A stretch of 41,302 nt of DNA from Liolophura sinensis (taxonomy: Eukaryota; Mollusca; Polyplacophora; Chitonida; Chitonidae), in the NCBI RefSeq assembly GCF_032854445.1, contig NC_088300.1:46185682-46226983 (forward strand), read 5' to 3'. Below the pieces are notes generated by a model, which was given only the letters and a program-made list of their open reading frames with translations, had not been told where the DNA came from and searched no databases. How positions within the stretch are numbered: the stretch's first letter is position 1; each line of letters opens with the position of its first letter. The translations under genes and the position numbers were made by a program. This document shows, one piece after another, positions 25,127 through 38,500 of this stretch.

Positions 25127-27396
25127 TAAGTTATAACTAAATTGTCCATGTAGTGCCCTTCAATGGAAGTTAGATGGTGTAAAGTTACATGTTCATAGGT
25201 TACAATGGTTTTTCATGTGAAATCATACCATATATAAAATCCTTCATTTCTTACTGGGTAGTACATCTATGTACATATGTGTAGTAGAATTTTGTTGACG
25301 GCAAGAGTCACAAATATAAATTCACCCACTTAACATAATTCATTCAAACCGCTTTATTTCTGAAGAAGAGTGCAGTTTGTTGGGATGTTTATTGTAACCT
25401 GGCTGGCCAGGCTGGATCTGTGTCTGGAGGGTCAGAAGTGAACGCATCTTAATTATCTGTCTAAGAGATGATCAGATAATGGGTAGCTATCCCCTGACTT
25501 GTGTAGCTGCTTGAGACTGGATACTGTCTGCACAGTTCAGGAGGCCATAGGGCCAGGTCACAAAATCCCAATCTTGTCAGTACTGATCAATCTTTAGACA
25601 GGGTCATGCAGGAAACCATCACACTGAGCCATCTGACCATAAACAAGTCTAATAAACTAAACAGCGATGAAGTCTGAGACAATGTAATAATAATAAATCA
25701 CCACAGAAATCATATATACAAAATTAATACAGCAAACTTCACAATAACTCTAAGTGCCCTTATGGGATGGATGAATCATTCAGAACCAAGCAAACTGTGT
25801 CACCCAAAATGCTGAACTAGGTGAAAACAGTAACATACATGGATATTAACACTGTCCTCTTGTTGAGAGTTTCAACTCATTACATACAGTGCCCACATAT
25901 ATATTGATATTAATAGTCAATCAGGAATATCTATTTTTAATATGTACATGTACGTAGGACTTTACCACTTGACAACTGGAATGACAACATGCCTAAGTTT
26001 AGACAATAGAAAGGGCACAGAGACCACATTATGTGCGAACAAGACATGACTTCACACAAATCTCCTCAGCACCAGGCCAGTAAAAAGCAGTTTATTTTTA
26101 TACCAATATAGAAATCCTGGATACGGCAAAAAAGATCAGCCAAACAAAGAATGCAAAGCATACACTGCCTCCATTCTGAACAAGTCCAACAAGTTTCATG
26201 TAGTGTAAGTCAAATAGATCATCATGCTTAGTTAAATTTGAGAGGCCACCATAACATATAAATATACAATAGTGGAGGAAGAATCATATCAATCATGGCA
26301 AACACTAATCATGTATGAGGAAGTATTAAATATGTGTGAAATGACACATACGATTCTGTTATGAAGAATACATACCATGTTGGGGAAAATGTTAACAGCA
26401 GACTAATGTGAATGACACAGGAATATTCTTCACACCTTACAGATTCATGAACGCTTAACTCTGTGTTATCACTATACTGATGTACATACAAGTATATGTA
26501 CTTAGGCTTAACAGTTCAATGTCTGACCCAGCTTTTCACACAGCTGTTCCAACAGATTCCTGCACTTTTACCTGTATGTGTACATGTATGCAATATTGCA
26601 TCTGATTGAGCTGTCCCAAAAAAACTCTTTCTTGGGCAAAAGCCCATCCTTTCAGAAAAAACCGGGTTGGTCAGCAGGTAATTCTTGTTTTTTTTTTCGA
26701 TTCAGTCTAATGAAAGAGAAAGGAATTTTAAACTAAGTCCCCGATGAAAACTTTCAAGTGGGACCCTTTTTCAGATTTAGCCCAGTGAATATGTACATGT
26801 ATTTTTAACAATGGGTCTTGGCTGGTGAAATTCACAGAAATGTACATGTCCAGTAATTAGGTTCAGCCTTAAGACACTTCCTGGTTGTACCTCAGCTCTG
26901 AGTCTAGGTAAGATACACACATGTATCACTGTTGAAAACTCTTGTTCCAAGCTTAGAATGGGCAAGATGGCGATCAGATCACTGACAAAAATGTCACATT
27001 CTACATGATACATGTATTTGCTTCAATAGTTGGAAGGTCATCATGACCAAGACACCACAAGAACATACAATCATAATCATTCTGGCCAGGCATATGGCAA
27101 TCTGGACCTTTCCTGCAATGGAACATCTATCTCTCACACAGGAAAACTTGCTGATAAACAAACCAAGGTGGGCTAAAGAGAATCTGAAACTCCATAGCCT
27201 TGTGGTTAGGTAAACAGTAACAACTTTTACTCAGCTCTCTCAGATATACAGGTTGTCAAATTTGCCAAACACTATATATCAGGCCAGTTAGGTCTGGTCA
27301 GGCAAGCACAGTGTATGTGGAGAATATACATGAATGTTACTTCTGGTGTAGTAGTACTACACATACACTTGCACATATATATACTCAAGTGAGGAA

Positions 27397-27685
27397 GGGG
27401 CCTCCGTGGCTCAGTTGGTTAGTACAGCGTTGCACTATTACAGCGTTGCACTAGTACAGCATAATGACCCAAGAGCCTCTCACCAATGAAGTCGCTGTGA
27501 GTTCAAGTCCGGCTCATGCTGGCTTCCTCTCTAGCCCTACGTGGGAAGGTCTGCAGCAACCTGCGGATGGTCGTGAGTTTCCCCTGGGCTCTGCCCGGTT
27601 TCCTCCCACCATAATGCTGGCCGCTGTTGTATAAGTGAAATATTCTTGAGGACGGCGTTAAAGACCAATTAAATAAATAAATAAA
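27397..27685 (+). mobile_element. SINE family A, most complete copy
   Basis: Begins GGGGCCTCCGTGGCTCAGTT with an A box (GTGGCTCAGTTGG, 27406-27418) and a B box (AGTTCAAGTCC, 27500-27510), so the 5' end is clearly tRNA-derived. The body has GCAACCTGCGGATGGTCGTG and CCACCATAATGCTGGCCGC, and it ends TATTCTTGAGGACGGCGTTA plus an AAATAAATAAATAAA tail. Flanks TCAAGTGAGGAA (27385-27396) and TCAAGAAAGGAA (27687-27698) match at 10 of 12, a slightly decayed target-site duplication. Between the boxes a 16-bp unit TACAGCGTTGCACTAT/G is tandemly doubled (27423-27454). Confidence 0.9.
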
Positions 27686-30092
27686 ATCAAGAAAGGAAAA
27701 ATCTTTAATCAGTAACAAACATTGTGGCTGGATTTGTGAAAAGACATATAAGGACTGTCACAGAGATGAGAGTATCAAACACCACTGCAAAATATGACGA
27801 AAACATTTTCCTGAAAATGTAAAGATTTCAGTGGAAAACTACATGTAGTTGATGTTGCAATAAGATGTCTCACATTGACGATGTAATTAACTTTTCTGAA
27901 TGTAGACAAATACGACAACAACAAAGGCTCCATCATGCCATCAGAACATCTCTCTAGAGACTTCTTCAACATTTATCTCATGAAAAAAATCTTACTCCAA
28001 CATTTACTTGGTCTAATAAGCAAACAGTGAGTTAGAGATTTCAATTTCCGCTTTGCTATCTGCCCAAAGTACTTTTTTGTTCATCCTCTCATTCTCATGT
28101 GATCTTCTATACTATTATACTACTTTATCTGGGGCAATTTCGTAGTTTTTTTTTTTCTGACCAAAGGGCTGAACCTGCGTACCAAACATTATTTCCTTCA
28201 GCAAAGAATGTGTCCAGGCAGGCAACAGTCAACAAACTGCTAATCCTAGAGAAGTTAGATAGGCTTGCTTGAATGGGGGTTGCTGGGTTGAAACAGGGAC
28301 CAGTGCTAAGCTGGGCCTATCAGTGTGGATACAGGTCAGCCCTCTGCCGACACACTTTGAGCAGCCATGGGAGGCTGGTCTGGGGGAATTTCTAATCAAT
28401 ATTGGTGGCCAGTCCGCTACAGCTTCATCCCTCAGCTTCCATCAATTAGCCAGGCCAGGGAGAAAATGCCCACCTCTTAGGGAGGGAAGGAAGCCCCAAC
28501 AAGTATGCCCCCAGACAGATTGAACAATAACCCAGTAACAAAGACTTGCAGACAATAATCTAACAGAAGGCATTCATACAGTTTTATTATTATTACATAT
28601 ACAAAACAACAAAACTATGAAAAAAAAATGTTGTTCTTTTTTTAGACAAAATTCTTACTGGCAATGGAAGAAAATTAGTTTCTCTACCCAGTTTTCTGCA
28701 AAAGAGAAAGTGCAGAATATGAGAAAGTTTTAATATGGAAATCAACCGAACTGTAATGAAATAAAAAATAAATAAATCCAAAATGATATTTGAGTATGCG
28801 TTACATGTGGGATCAAGTCACAGATTTGTTGAATTCCACCTGAGATGGTCAGTGTACATGTACCTACTTCAGCCAGTGCAGACTTACAAAAGCTTTCTGG
28901 TACAGGTCAGTTCCTTGATCATTTTCCTCTCCTTGTCCTCTCTAATAAAATAAATCCTAGCTTGAAACGACATTCATCACTCTGTGGCGATGTCTCGTCA
29001 GCACTCTATTCTTTTCCCCAATCAACAGAGTGGAGAGTAATGATGGTGGGTCATCAGTTTACAGCCTAGTCCAATCTTCAGCATTAATCCTGAACGTTTC
29101 CTCTCCGGCCGTGGCACTGCTGCAAATAAAGCCTGTCGTATTGATGACTTGGCTTTTGTAAGAAGGAGAGATTGCAACTTGGACAAAACCCTTGTACAAT
29201 GCGAGCAAATCTCTGACAAAGGGCCCTAAAGAAATCACACCGGGCTAAATGCACATACATAGAAGATTAACACACTCTCTGCTTTTAACTTCAACAGTAT
29301 TAAAACCTAAGAGAAGTAAAAAGTGGACAAAACGGGTCATAAAAATTACTCCAATGTAAAGTATGGAACTAAAAACAGTTCAATGCAATGGGAAATGAAA
29401 AAGAGTATGTAAGTGTATATTGCAACTGCAGGAAATGTATCATTTAAACTGTCTGTGTTAATTTCCTGAATTAATGTTTAGTGCTTGTTGTATTATACTT
29501 CATGTGGCAGATGGAAATGTATGCCACCATATGATGTATGTGCAACTGAAAAACTTCATTAACAACTCCATTATATCTAGAAGCTTTTGTACAAGCTGAC
29601 CCTGGGTAAAAACAAACCAAACAACAGGAGAGCAACTTTTGCAGGATTGATCCATTGTGATTTTCTTAGGCAGAAATGAGAAGTGTTTGAGGTTTCCAAT
29701 TCACGGTGCAAGAATAATACAGCAAATCCTGGTGTCCCATCTTGTTAGTGGAGAATCCCTACTTGACCTCACTGGAGGTTAAAAACTATACAAATGTGGT
29801 TGTGGTTAGGTGGAAGGCTATGTTTAATAGGTAGGGGAAATACTTGGCACTTCCATTAGAGTGGATTTGGGGCAGTATACCAACATGCTGATAGGTCATT
29901 TAGACTGTGTTACACTTCCATGTACTCAGCCCTATAATAAGAGTCACATGGGAAAGCCTTGTACCCCACATGTGCCAAGGGTACACCAAGAATACCACCA
30001 TAGCGCTTGGAGAAACAGGAAGAACGCAAATCATCAGAGATCACTCTTCGCACAATTAATTTTTTTGCATCGTTATACAGAGCTTCTTCAAT

Positions 30093-30342
30093 AAAATTTA
30101 TTTATTTCATCAGTGTTTTACGGCGTACTCAAGAATATTTCGACAGCCTGCATTATGGTGGGAGGAAACCATGCCGAGCCCGGGGATGCCCATGACCATC
30201 TGTACATTGCTGGCAGACCTCCTCACATATGGCCAGAGAGGAATCCAGCATGGGCTGGGCTTAAACTCACAGTGACTGCATTGGTCAGAGGCTCCTGGGT
30301 CATTACACCGCCCTGGCATGCTAACCACCTTAGCCCTCTCTC
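30093..30342 (-). mobile_element. SINE family A, near full-length copy
   Basis: On the plus strand it starts with the reversed tail (AAATTTATTTATTTCATCAG), then TTTTACGGCGTACTCAAGAA, GCATTATGGTGGGAGGAAAC, CCCATGACCATCTGTACATT, AACTCACAGTGACTGCATTG and AGAGGCTCCTGGGTCATTAC. It ends in a degraded head (GCTAACCACCTTAGCC). Short open frames on both strands here come from the element. Confidence 0.85.
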
Positions 30343-31412
30343 AAGGAAAATATAACACGCTATTACATGCACGTAATTTTCTCTGGTCAGGCAAATTAAT
30401 TTTTAGCCATAAAAAGCAGAGAGTTTGGGATCCATAATGTGCTATAACATGTGCTGAAAATAGGTTTGGACATTCATTTAAAGATGGCCCCAAGTGCAAG
30501 AGTTACTGTACATCAAAGCAACGCCTGATTCCAATATACGTTGTACTATGTCAATTGGTTGTTCTCAACTTTTCTACACTACAGATTGAAAAAACTTCCA
30601 CCTGAATGATGTTACATGTACCCATGAGCATGAAATGTGACATCACCTTTAGGAATGTTGCTTTGGAAAGGCTGATTGACAGCAAACAACAACTGGACTA
30701 CTGTAATGTTATGTTTTCACATTAACTACATGTACATGTAAGCTGTTGCTTAAATTGGTAAAAACCTTGACAGAAATAAGACAAATGCTCTTGCTGGCTT
30801 ACAAAATCTGAAGGGAAAAAAAAAAGGTCAATTTGTTGGGTATAAGGCATACTAATCTGTGTTCAAGTCAATAAATTGTTGCTTTTGAATACAAAATTAC
30901 ATGTACACCTTCAGAGCCAGTCCATTATGATGACATATACATGTAGACTAAAAATACACAAATGTATGCAGTGAAGTACATTTACATCATGGCATCTCTA
31001 CATAAGGAGGGTTTCTGTAAACCTGCATCTGAAGTATTGGTAATCCATAATTTCCCAGAGGTCATTTAAAATGTATTTCTTTTCTGAATCAGATATTAAC
31101 TCCTTCACCACAGGCATAACTCCAATCTTCACTGGTATCTGAGTAATATAAAAATCAAATGCATAATGATACATATAGGAAATAAATCTTCTTTATCACT
31201 GTTGATTGTATTTGTCCAACAGTAAGCCATTTGCACCTCCACCTACTCAAAACCTACACATCAAGATAAAGTATTCCCACGTTTCATCCCAACTTGTAAC
31301 ATGAAGAAATGCGCATTGAACAGCTCGGGAGGCTTACCTGACTATAACTAATCACAACTGACTGATTTCCATCTATATCCCCAATAACAACAAAGGCCAA
31401 CCAAGTGTTTTT

Positions 31413-31430
31413 TGTGTGTGTGTGTGTGTT
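31413..31430 (+). repeat. (GT)n microsatellite
   Basis: About eight uninterrupted GT units between short T runs, in intron. Confidence 0.85.
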
Positions 31431-32691
31431 TTTTATAACTATCTATTGCCTACGTGAGGGGTTTATTTTTACATGTAAACACTGTGAAAGGGACAATCAG
31501 CGTGAAGCTGGGTCCAGAGGAAAATGCAATAATGTCTTGGAACGGATGATCTAATGTTACATCATGGGACAACATGCATCCACACAGGGTAATTAAAAAC
31601 ACATCCAAGCTGCAGAATCTTCCCACCCAAAGACACCCAAGCTGGGAGGTGGTATGGGCAGAAGACTCTGTGGTGTTGCATTCCTTGCCCCCTGTTGTAT
31701 CTGATCAGCCCTGCTGATGGAAGGCTGGCACAGTAACACAGGCTGGGGTTGACAGAGGTAGCCAAACAATGAAATCTCCCTGCCAGCTGATAACATTCCT
31801 GTTCAGTTCTACTGGGGTTTGCCACAGCAACTCAGCATGTTAGGTAGGACAGACTTGGCTTTCATCTCCCCCAGGTTTTAATGTGTCAGACAGGACAAAA
31901 CATGTCAGCAATCCAGGAAAGTCCACAAATGAACACAGGTGTTATCTCATCCCTACATTTTTAATTGGCCAGCAAGAGGCCATCAAATCTTCCGGGTACA
32001 TCTTCACCTGCTTCTGTACAGCTAGATTTATATTCACTGTATCAATTTTATGTTCTAGCACTCATGTACACAGATGTATCTGACCACCTACCAAAAGCCT
32101 TGTAACATAACTAAATCTCACCTGTTAACTGTTTCAGTGGTGTTTAAGTTGGCTAATTGACATATTAATACACCATAACACACAAAGCCATGTATCTCTG
32201 GAATCTTTAACCTAGTCAGATGCGCATGTATGAACTGTACTTAATCACCAGCATGCACTTTACCTGCATGTAATATCCCCTAAATGGTTAATAATAAAGA
32301 AATAATTAATTTTGGTTTAAATCGTTGAAGAAAACATTTCAAATTATCTGGAATTTACTGTTAACAGTTATGCATTGTATGATGTAATTAGCTCTGTTAA
32401 TATATACATGTACACTGGTCCTCGAAGTATCGCGCTCATCCGGACCCAAAAGATTCATATCCTGTTATAATCGAATCCACGCAAAATCGAATCCTGACAA
32501 GGGAGATAATTTCTACTGGCTGGAATAAGCAGAATTCTGAATGTGACTGACGACAGTTGTACAGTATGATACAGAATGTACACAAGAATTTGAGGTACTT
32601 GTGTTGACTGAGTTACCAGGTTTAATAAAACAATAACAATTATAAACATTCTGGCATGTCTTCCAATAAAGTCTTGAAATAATGGAAGATT

Positions 32692-32859
32692 ATCACGTGC
32701 CAAGTGAACTACCACTGCTTTATCCATGAATCGAGAGCCTGTTATCTATCACGTGCGAAGTGAACTACCACTGCTTTATCCATGAATCGAGAGCCTGTTA
32801 TCTATCACGTGCGAAGTGAACTACCACCGCTTTATCCATGAATCGAGAGCCTGTTATCT
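32692..32859 (+). repeat. 56-bp tandem repeat, three copies, each with an E-box
   Basis: Units at 32692-32747, 32748-32803 and 32804-32859 differ only by single substitutions: C instead of G after CACGTGC in unit one, and T to C in unit three. Each begins ATCACGTGC, giving TCACGTG E-boxes at 32694, 32750 and 32806 with a fixed 56-bp spacing, and each ends GAATCGAGAGCCTGTTATCT. Located in the WW1-WW2 intron, about 11 kb upstream of the candidate alternative first exon. Confidence 0.95.
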
Positions 32860-33798
32860 TCGAAAAGACCAACTTTAGACCTGTATCACAAGGGTATATC
32901 ACAAATTATTTACTTTTTTTTTTAGGGAATAATGTATTTGAAGAGAACAAACCTCAAGCCTTGACAATGTGTCAGAAAACAAAGATGGCAGCCATACATT
33001 GTTACATCGCTTGACTGGTGACAGCAAATCTGTCGCTCAAAGTAAACACAAAGGATGATTCTTGCCAAGTCATCGTAGGTTGGGCGAAGGCCACTCCAAA
33101 ATACATATATTTCCATTTTATTTACATGTGAACTAATTGATAATGTTTTTCAACCAAACTCTCCACCATTCGGTGTTTTCATAAATGTACTGTAAACTGT
33201 AAAAACAAACGGACAGTGCCATGTACCAGAATTCATAATTATCCACAGAATGTCGCACCAAATTATCTAAACACGTATGCAACTACTGAATTTCATCAAT
33301 GAAGCTTTACTGTTAGAAAATAAAAGTAAACAACTTGGAGTCCAAGCAGCATCACATGTGGAGCTTGATAGCATCCATCAAGCATTAAGGGGAGCAATTC
33401 AGCTCAAATCATGTTAGTTCCTAGACTCACACTCGCACATGTCCCATTTTTTACCAAGTACGGTAAGATTACAATTCTCGGCACAGTTTTTATTTGTTAT
33501 TTTACGAATTTACATTGATAAAAACTTGATATCACTGAAATCTGGTCAAAAGTGATTCTTAGACGTACTTGGGACAACAATTTTGCCCTTTTTCCCTGTG
33601 AACATTTGATACTGGTACAAAACGAGAGAAAAAAAGAAAAAGGAAAAGACACCACACCATCACATTAATTCCGATTTCGCAGCAAATCGATCCATGTATA
33701 TTTGAGGAAGCAGTGTATATGCTGTACAAATAAATATTCCAAACATGCCACATTAATCTTGCAGTGATTTTAAATCAATCATCAATTCTGATTCAATA

Positions 33799-34157
33799 GT
33801 GAGTGAGTGAGTGAGTGCTTGGGGTTTTAAGTCGTACTTAACAAATTTTCAGTCTTGTTCATCATTCAGACTACAAACGACTCCTTATGGTGCATGTAGG
33901 TGTAATGTGCCTCCTTGTTGCAGGACGGATTTCCGTCGCTTTTTTATGTAGTGCTGCTTCACCCGAAGGCAAGTAAGCCGCCCCGCCCAAGCCATTATAC
34001 TGATATGGGTCATCCAGTTGCTGAACTATCCCCTTAATGCTGAACGCCAAGCGAGGAACTTCCTCGTTTAAAGTCTTAGGTATGACCTGAAGCAGGATTG
34101 ACCCTGGATCTACCGCTCCCGAAGTGGACGCTGTACCAACCGTGCTATCGGGGCTGG
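33799..34157 (-). mobile_element. SINE family B, young full-length copy
   Basis: Flanked by a perfect 12-bp direct repeat TCTGATTCAATA (33787-33798 and 34158-34169). Read on the minus strand it opens with a tRNA-like head: GATAGCACGGTTGGTACAGC as A-box region and GGGTCAATCC as B box. It ends in a run of five CACT-type units. The two control boxes and intact duplication define the family's boundaries. The 98-codon minus-strand open frame inside it is a by-product of the head and body, not a gene. Confidence 0.9.
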
Positions 34158-35387
34158 TCTGATTCAATACTAAAGTCGTAAGATAATTAAAAAGGCACTG
34201 ATCATTTAGAGACCTGAATTAATAATAAACATGCAAATGTGCCTACAAAGATTATATGCCATACAGAGTGTTGCTATGCACAATAAAATACATAACAGTA
34301 TTTACTCGTGTTGCTACAGATGATGCTCCATCCAAGGGCCAGGGGCTTGTTTTTTAAGCTGTCCCAAAATGAGCCTGGTGAAACTTCCATGACAACATAT
34401 AGTTAAAACACACATCACCATGGTTGGTAAATGTGGCTAAAAACAGTAATGTGCACAGGGTTTAGGGTATGTCTTCAGGTAACCATTTACTCTCAGGTCA
34501 GCCAGGACTTTCTAACTGCAGCCTTCTCAGATGCCTCTCAGGCTACCTGGTCAAGGGCCACAAGAACTGGTCATTCTATACACAATGTGGAAGGAAAAAC
34601 ACACACATATAGTTGCCGAGGCCTCAGCGTATACATGTAGATCTACATGTCTAGCTTTCATATAGATAAGATGTAAATGTACTTTTCCTTGAAATCTACA
34701 TGTATATTGATTCTGTGTCAAAACAGAAGTGTACAGTAAGTAATGGGAGACTCGGGGATAAGCTACTCATAAGGTCCAAATGGCAGTATGCATCATTTTC
34801 ATCTGTGATGTTGCAGTGCGTGTGTGCTTCATTTTTATGAGCACATATACACCGATAACTGTGACGCAATATATCAAAGAACAAATGAGTTCACAGCTTT
34901 GGACCGTCTTGATACAGGCCGGAAGGAGTTTTACAAGTTCCCCACTGTTTCAATGTGAATGCATAGTTTTTGAGATCATAAAGACGTCATAAAGACAACA
35001 CACTGACGTCTATTGAAAAATGACACTGCCACTTCATGGTACAGTAGGACTAGTACTAACACTGTAACATAAACGTTTAGAGATGAAAGCACATTTTTTC
35101 CTCTTTTTTGCAATATTTGACTCCAAAAACCACCCCCACAACATAATTCACAAAATTAATCTGATCAAGTTTAATTAATAGTTTTCTATGTTCTGTTCAC
35201 CACAAGGCCATAATAAAAACAACGAACTGACACTACCATGTGGTAAAACAATAATGTCATGCCACAGAGGCACTTTATTCTGGTGTCATAACACTGTATC
35301 TCGAAGAAAAAAAATGCATGCACCTTTTTGTAAAACTGACTCAACTCCGGTTTTAACTTGAACTTTTTCTATTACTACATTGTAGAT

Positions 35388-35522
35388 GCATGTTGCTCAC
35401 TACGTGTGTATGCTGATCACTACATGTGTGTATGTTGATCACTACATGTACATGTAACTTACATTGCTCATTACATGTATGAATGTTGCTCAATATATGT
35501 CTATATGCTCCTCACTGCATGC
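35388..35522 (+). repeat. degenerate short tandem array (about 20-28 bp unit)
   Basis: Successive variants of TGTTGCTCACTACGTGTGTA: TGCTGATCACTACATGTGTG, TGTTGATCACTACATGTACA, CATTGCTCATTACATGTATG, TGTTGCTCAATATATGTCTA and TGCTCCTCACTGCATGCC. Unit length drifts, so it is old or was built by imperfect slippage around the common ACATGT word. Confidence 0.65.
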
Positions 35523-38500
35523 CTTCATACAAGCATACATATGAACTTCACATGTGTCAGCGTCTGTACAATTATTAAATTACATGGATTTGTTAATAAC
35601 GGATAATGGACCTGTGAAATATTGATCAATGACATAACATTCACTGAATGCAATCATAGCGCTTAGACAAATATCAAACCCAATCAATTAGAAGCTACAT
35701 GTTGAACAACCATGCACCAGTGATTTGAATGGGTACCCAGAGTGCAACGCACTTTTATAATATAAACCTGGACACTATTTGTAATAGCGATCCTCAGGCA
35801 TGTACATGTATACATACATATATATATATGTGTTTTTGTCCAGTCTACGTTGGTCCATGCTGGGGTTAACCTACATATATGTATATACAAACAGAGAGCT
35901 TGATCTCCACACAGGCCAGATCACTGGGGTCCTCATACCATTCCCCTTCCCTCTGATTACTATCACATGCTCCCTATCTACTGACCCCTGAATTAAGGCA
36001 AGCCTTATTTCCCATGCCCCTCTCAATTTTTCTCCAAACAGAACCTTCCATGTTAGACCAGATTTACCATTTTCATGCATGCCAGTAGAAGTGATTAAAA
36101 CAAAGAGATTACAAAATGCCAATACTGTTTTTGTGCTTTCTGTTGGTGATCCATTTAATACATGTTCATCTATCTATACACTGTACTTTGATCATACATC
36201 ATCATGTACAGGTAGTTACCAGAAAGCTCTAGACATCTGAAGTATTATCGTTTGTTTATTGTTACTTGTGGTTTAATCTGGCTTTGAACATTATTTCAGC
36301 CATATCATAAGGGTGTCCCGTTGTAGGCAGTTGGTCCCTTTGCTCACATATTCAATAGGATGCTTCGTTAGGGCACTATGCTAAGGACACAGACTCCCGG
36401 TCAAGCCACAGTACGCTATATCGCTAGGCCTCGTACATGTACATATTTAATACATCAGAGCACATGTATTTATTTATCAACAATTACCTGAACCTATGTA
36501 GCCCAACTCTATGCAAAACATCCAGCCCTATAGACTTTGCTACATGACACACGCTTTGCCTATTTTCTCAAGAACAGCCTGGACTGTTATTTCAGTCAAT
36601 AATAGCTTTAATAATAGAGTACAAGACAACACTGATGGGTGTGAAACATGTATTTCAATTAGCACTTCCTGCCAAAAGTTTCTGGTTTGGTATTAAAATA
36701 AGATGATGATGATGCCAGCTAACTATGTCCAGGTATATGCTACTGTCTGGGTGAGGATGGGGAATCAGAGTGTGTGTGGTCTACACTGGCACACTTCTAT
36801 CAAGTCCACAGCAAAAACCAGCAAATGTCTCCTGATAACCTTAAAATCCATTAAGCCTGTTCCCATGGTGACCAGGATAAAAGTAGATTTTATCCTTGAA
36901 TGTTCCAATAAGCGAGCAGACAAACACATGTAGGTTCAATTGATAGGTTTCAGCCGTCTTCCTCTAGCTGCTTCGGCAAGTCTTCCTACAGATGAGTCGA
37001 GGCAGGTTTGGAGAGTAATTTGTCCCCACTGTGGAGGCATGACATCTATCCCCATGCCTTCAGCTTTGCTACTGTACTTTAGGTTTCCTTCTGTCCAATT
37101 CGCAGCCTGATAGACCAGGAGAGCAGTGGTTATATGTAAATCAGCCAAGCAAATCACCAGCAGTATACAAGATGATGGCAGGCCATATGTTTAACCACAA
37201 GAACACCATCCTCACTGTCTCTTCTGACAGCCTCACACAATAAACGGCAGGAGGCAAACAAGTTTTTGAGGCAAAATCCCACAACAACAGAAAAAGCCAT
37301 AACCATGATGAATGACAACTGTGGCTGCCTTGACACATGTAAAAACACTGGCTGTCAAAAAAACTCTAAACCACTGGTCAGGAAAATTAATAGAATGCAT
37401 GATTATGCCCAACATCTATAAATCTGTGATCTATGACAATGGTCGTTGTTAATCAATGCAGGTAAATATTGCACTCTGAATTTATGAACTCTCATCAAAA
37501 GGTTATGACTCATAAGTGATTAGAGTAGACACAGGTGAGATATAAATTCACAAAGGGCCTTTAACAATGAGTACCTTTGCTTCTACAGATTCATCTTACT
37601 GACACAATGGGCAGGCATGTACATGCACAACACATGCAAACTGTCAGGTATTGTAACATAGCCCTCACTTGATACTGTCAACATGGTTTGGTACAAAAAT
37701 ATCAGAATTTGTGACCTTACACCCCAACTGCTGATCACAAGTCTTTCATCACAGAAAAAACAACCAACAGAAGCCAGCGTGCATGCTGAGCACATTTATT
37801 TCAACAGCATAATAAGCGTAAACAATATCACCTTTAATTAACCTTAAAGCTAAATTGTTAATACAGCATGAAAATATACATGCACATGCCATGTTGTGAA
37901 AAAGTGTCTTTCTCACAAAAAAATATTAACTGTTCTCTAAAAAATGATCAATATTTAAAACATCCACATGTCTGCACAATCAAGGCTGTGCAGAGGTAAA
38001 ACAAAGAAGCTGCCTTCACTGTCTACAGTTGGTGCCAGTACTATGCACTATGTAAGGCTGGCATGAGGAAATCTGGCCAAATCACAGCTGGGAGCCAGGC
38101 CCTTGAAATACAAAGGACTTGTACTCTATTACTGGCAGGAAATTCTTTAGTTTATCAGTGCTACCTGATATGTATATACAACATTGTGAATAATGTCCAT
38201 GAATCTGGCCAGGCACAAATGGTTTGACAAAAAGCACACATCAGTAGGGTAACCACCAAGAAATAAAACCCATGTTCCAAGGCAGGTTACAAAGGCTAAC
38301 TTCTGTCATAAAACACAAATGCAGTACTTTAGCATAAACGTAACCTAAGGCTATGTGGGAACTAAGACCAAAGTATTATATCTCAGCCTGGAGACTGCAA
38401 ACCACGGTCTAGGCTACTCAAGCCAACTGGCTGAGGAAAGAAACCAATCCCTTTATATTCCAGGCACTGCAGCTTGCTCTCTACACACCAACCGATGTGT

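Noticed and set aside
28269-28523. 84-codon plus-strand open frame in a less A+T-rich patch
   Set aside because: Considered as an exon of a nested gene, but no domain is recognisable; could at most be conserved noncoding DNA, which needs a genome comparison.
32692-32859. CRISPR-like array
   Set aside because: The three 56-bp units abut with no spacers; it is a plain tandem repeat in a eukaryotic intron.
33871-34167. 98-codon minus-strand open frame
   Set aside because: Lies within the family-B SINE bounded by target-site duplications; a related open frame appears in the 6.5-kb SINE copy.
36310-36435. tRNA-like words (GCGATATAGCGTACTGTGGC and similar, minus strand)
   Set aside because: Looks vaguely like a decayed SINE head, but no B box, tail or second copy in the window supports it.
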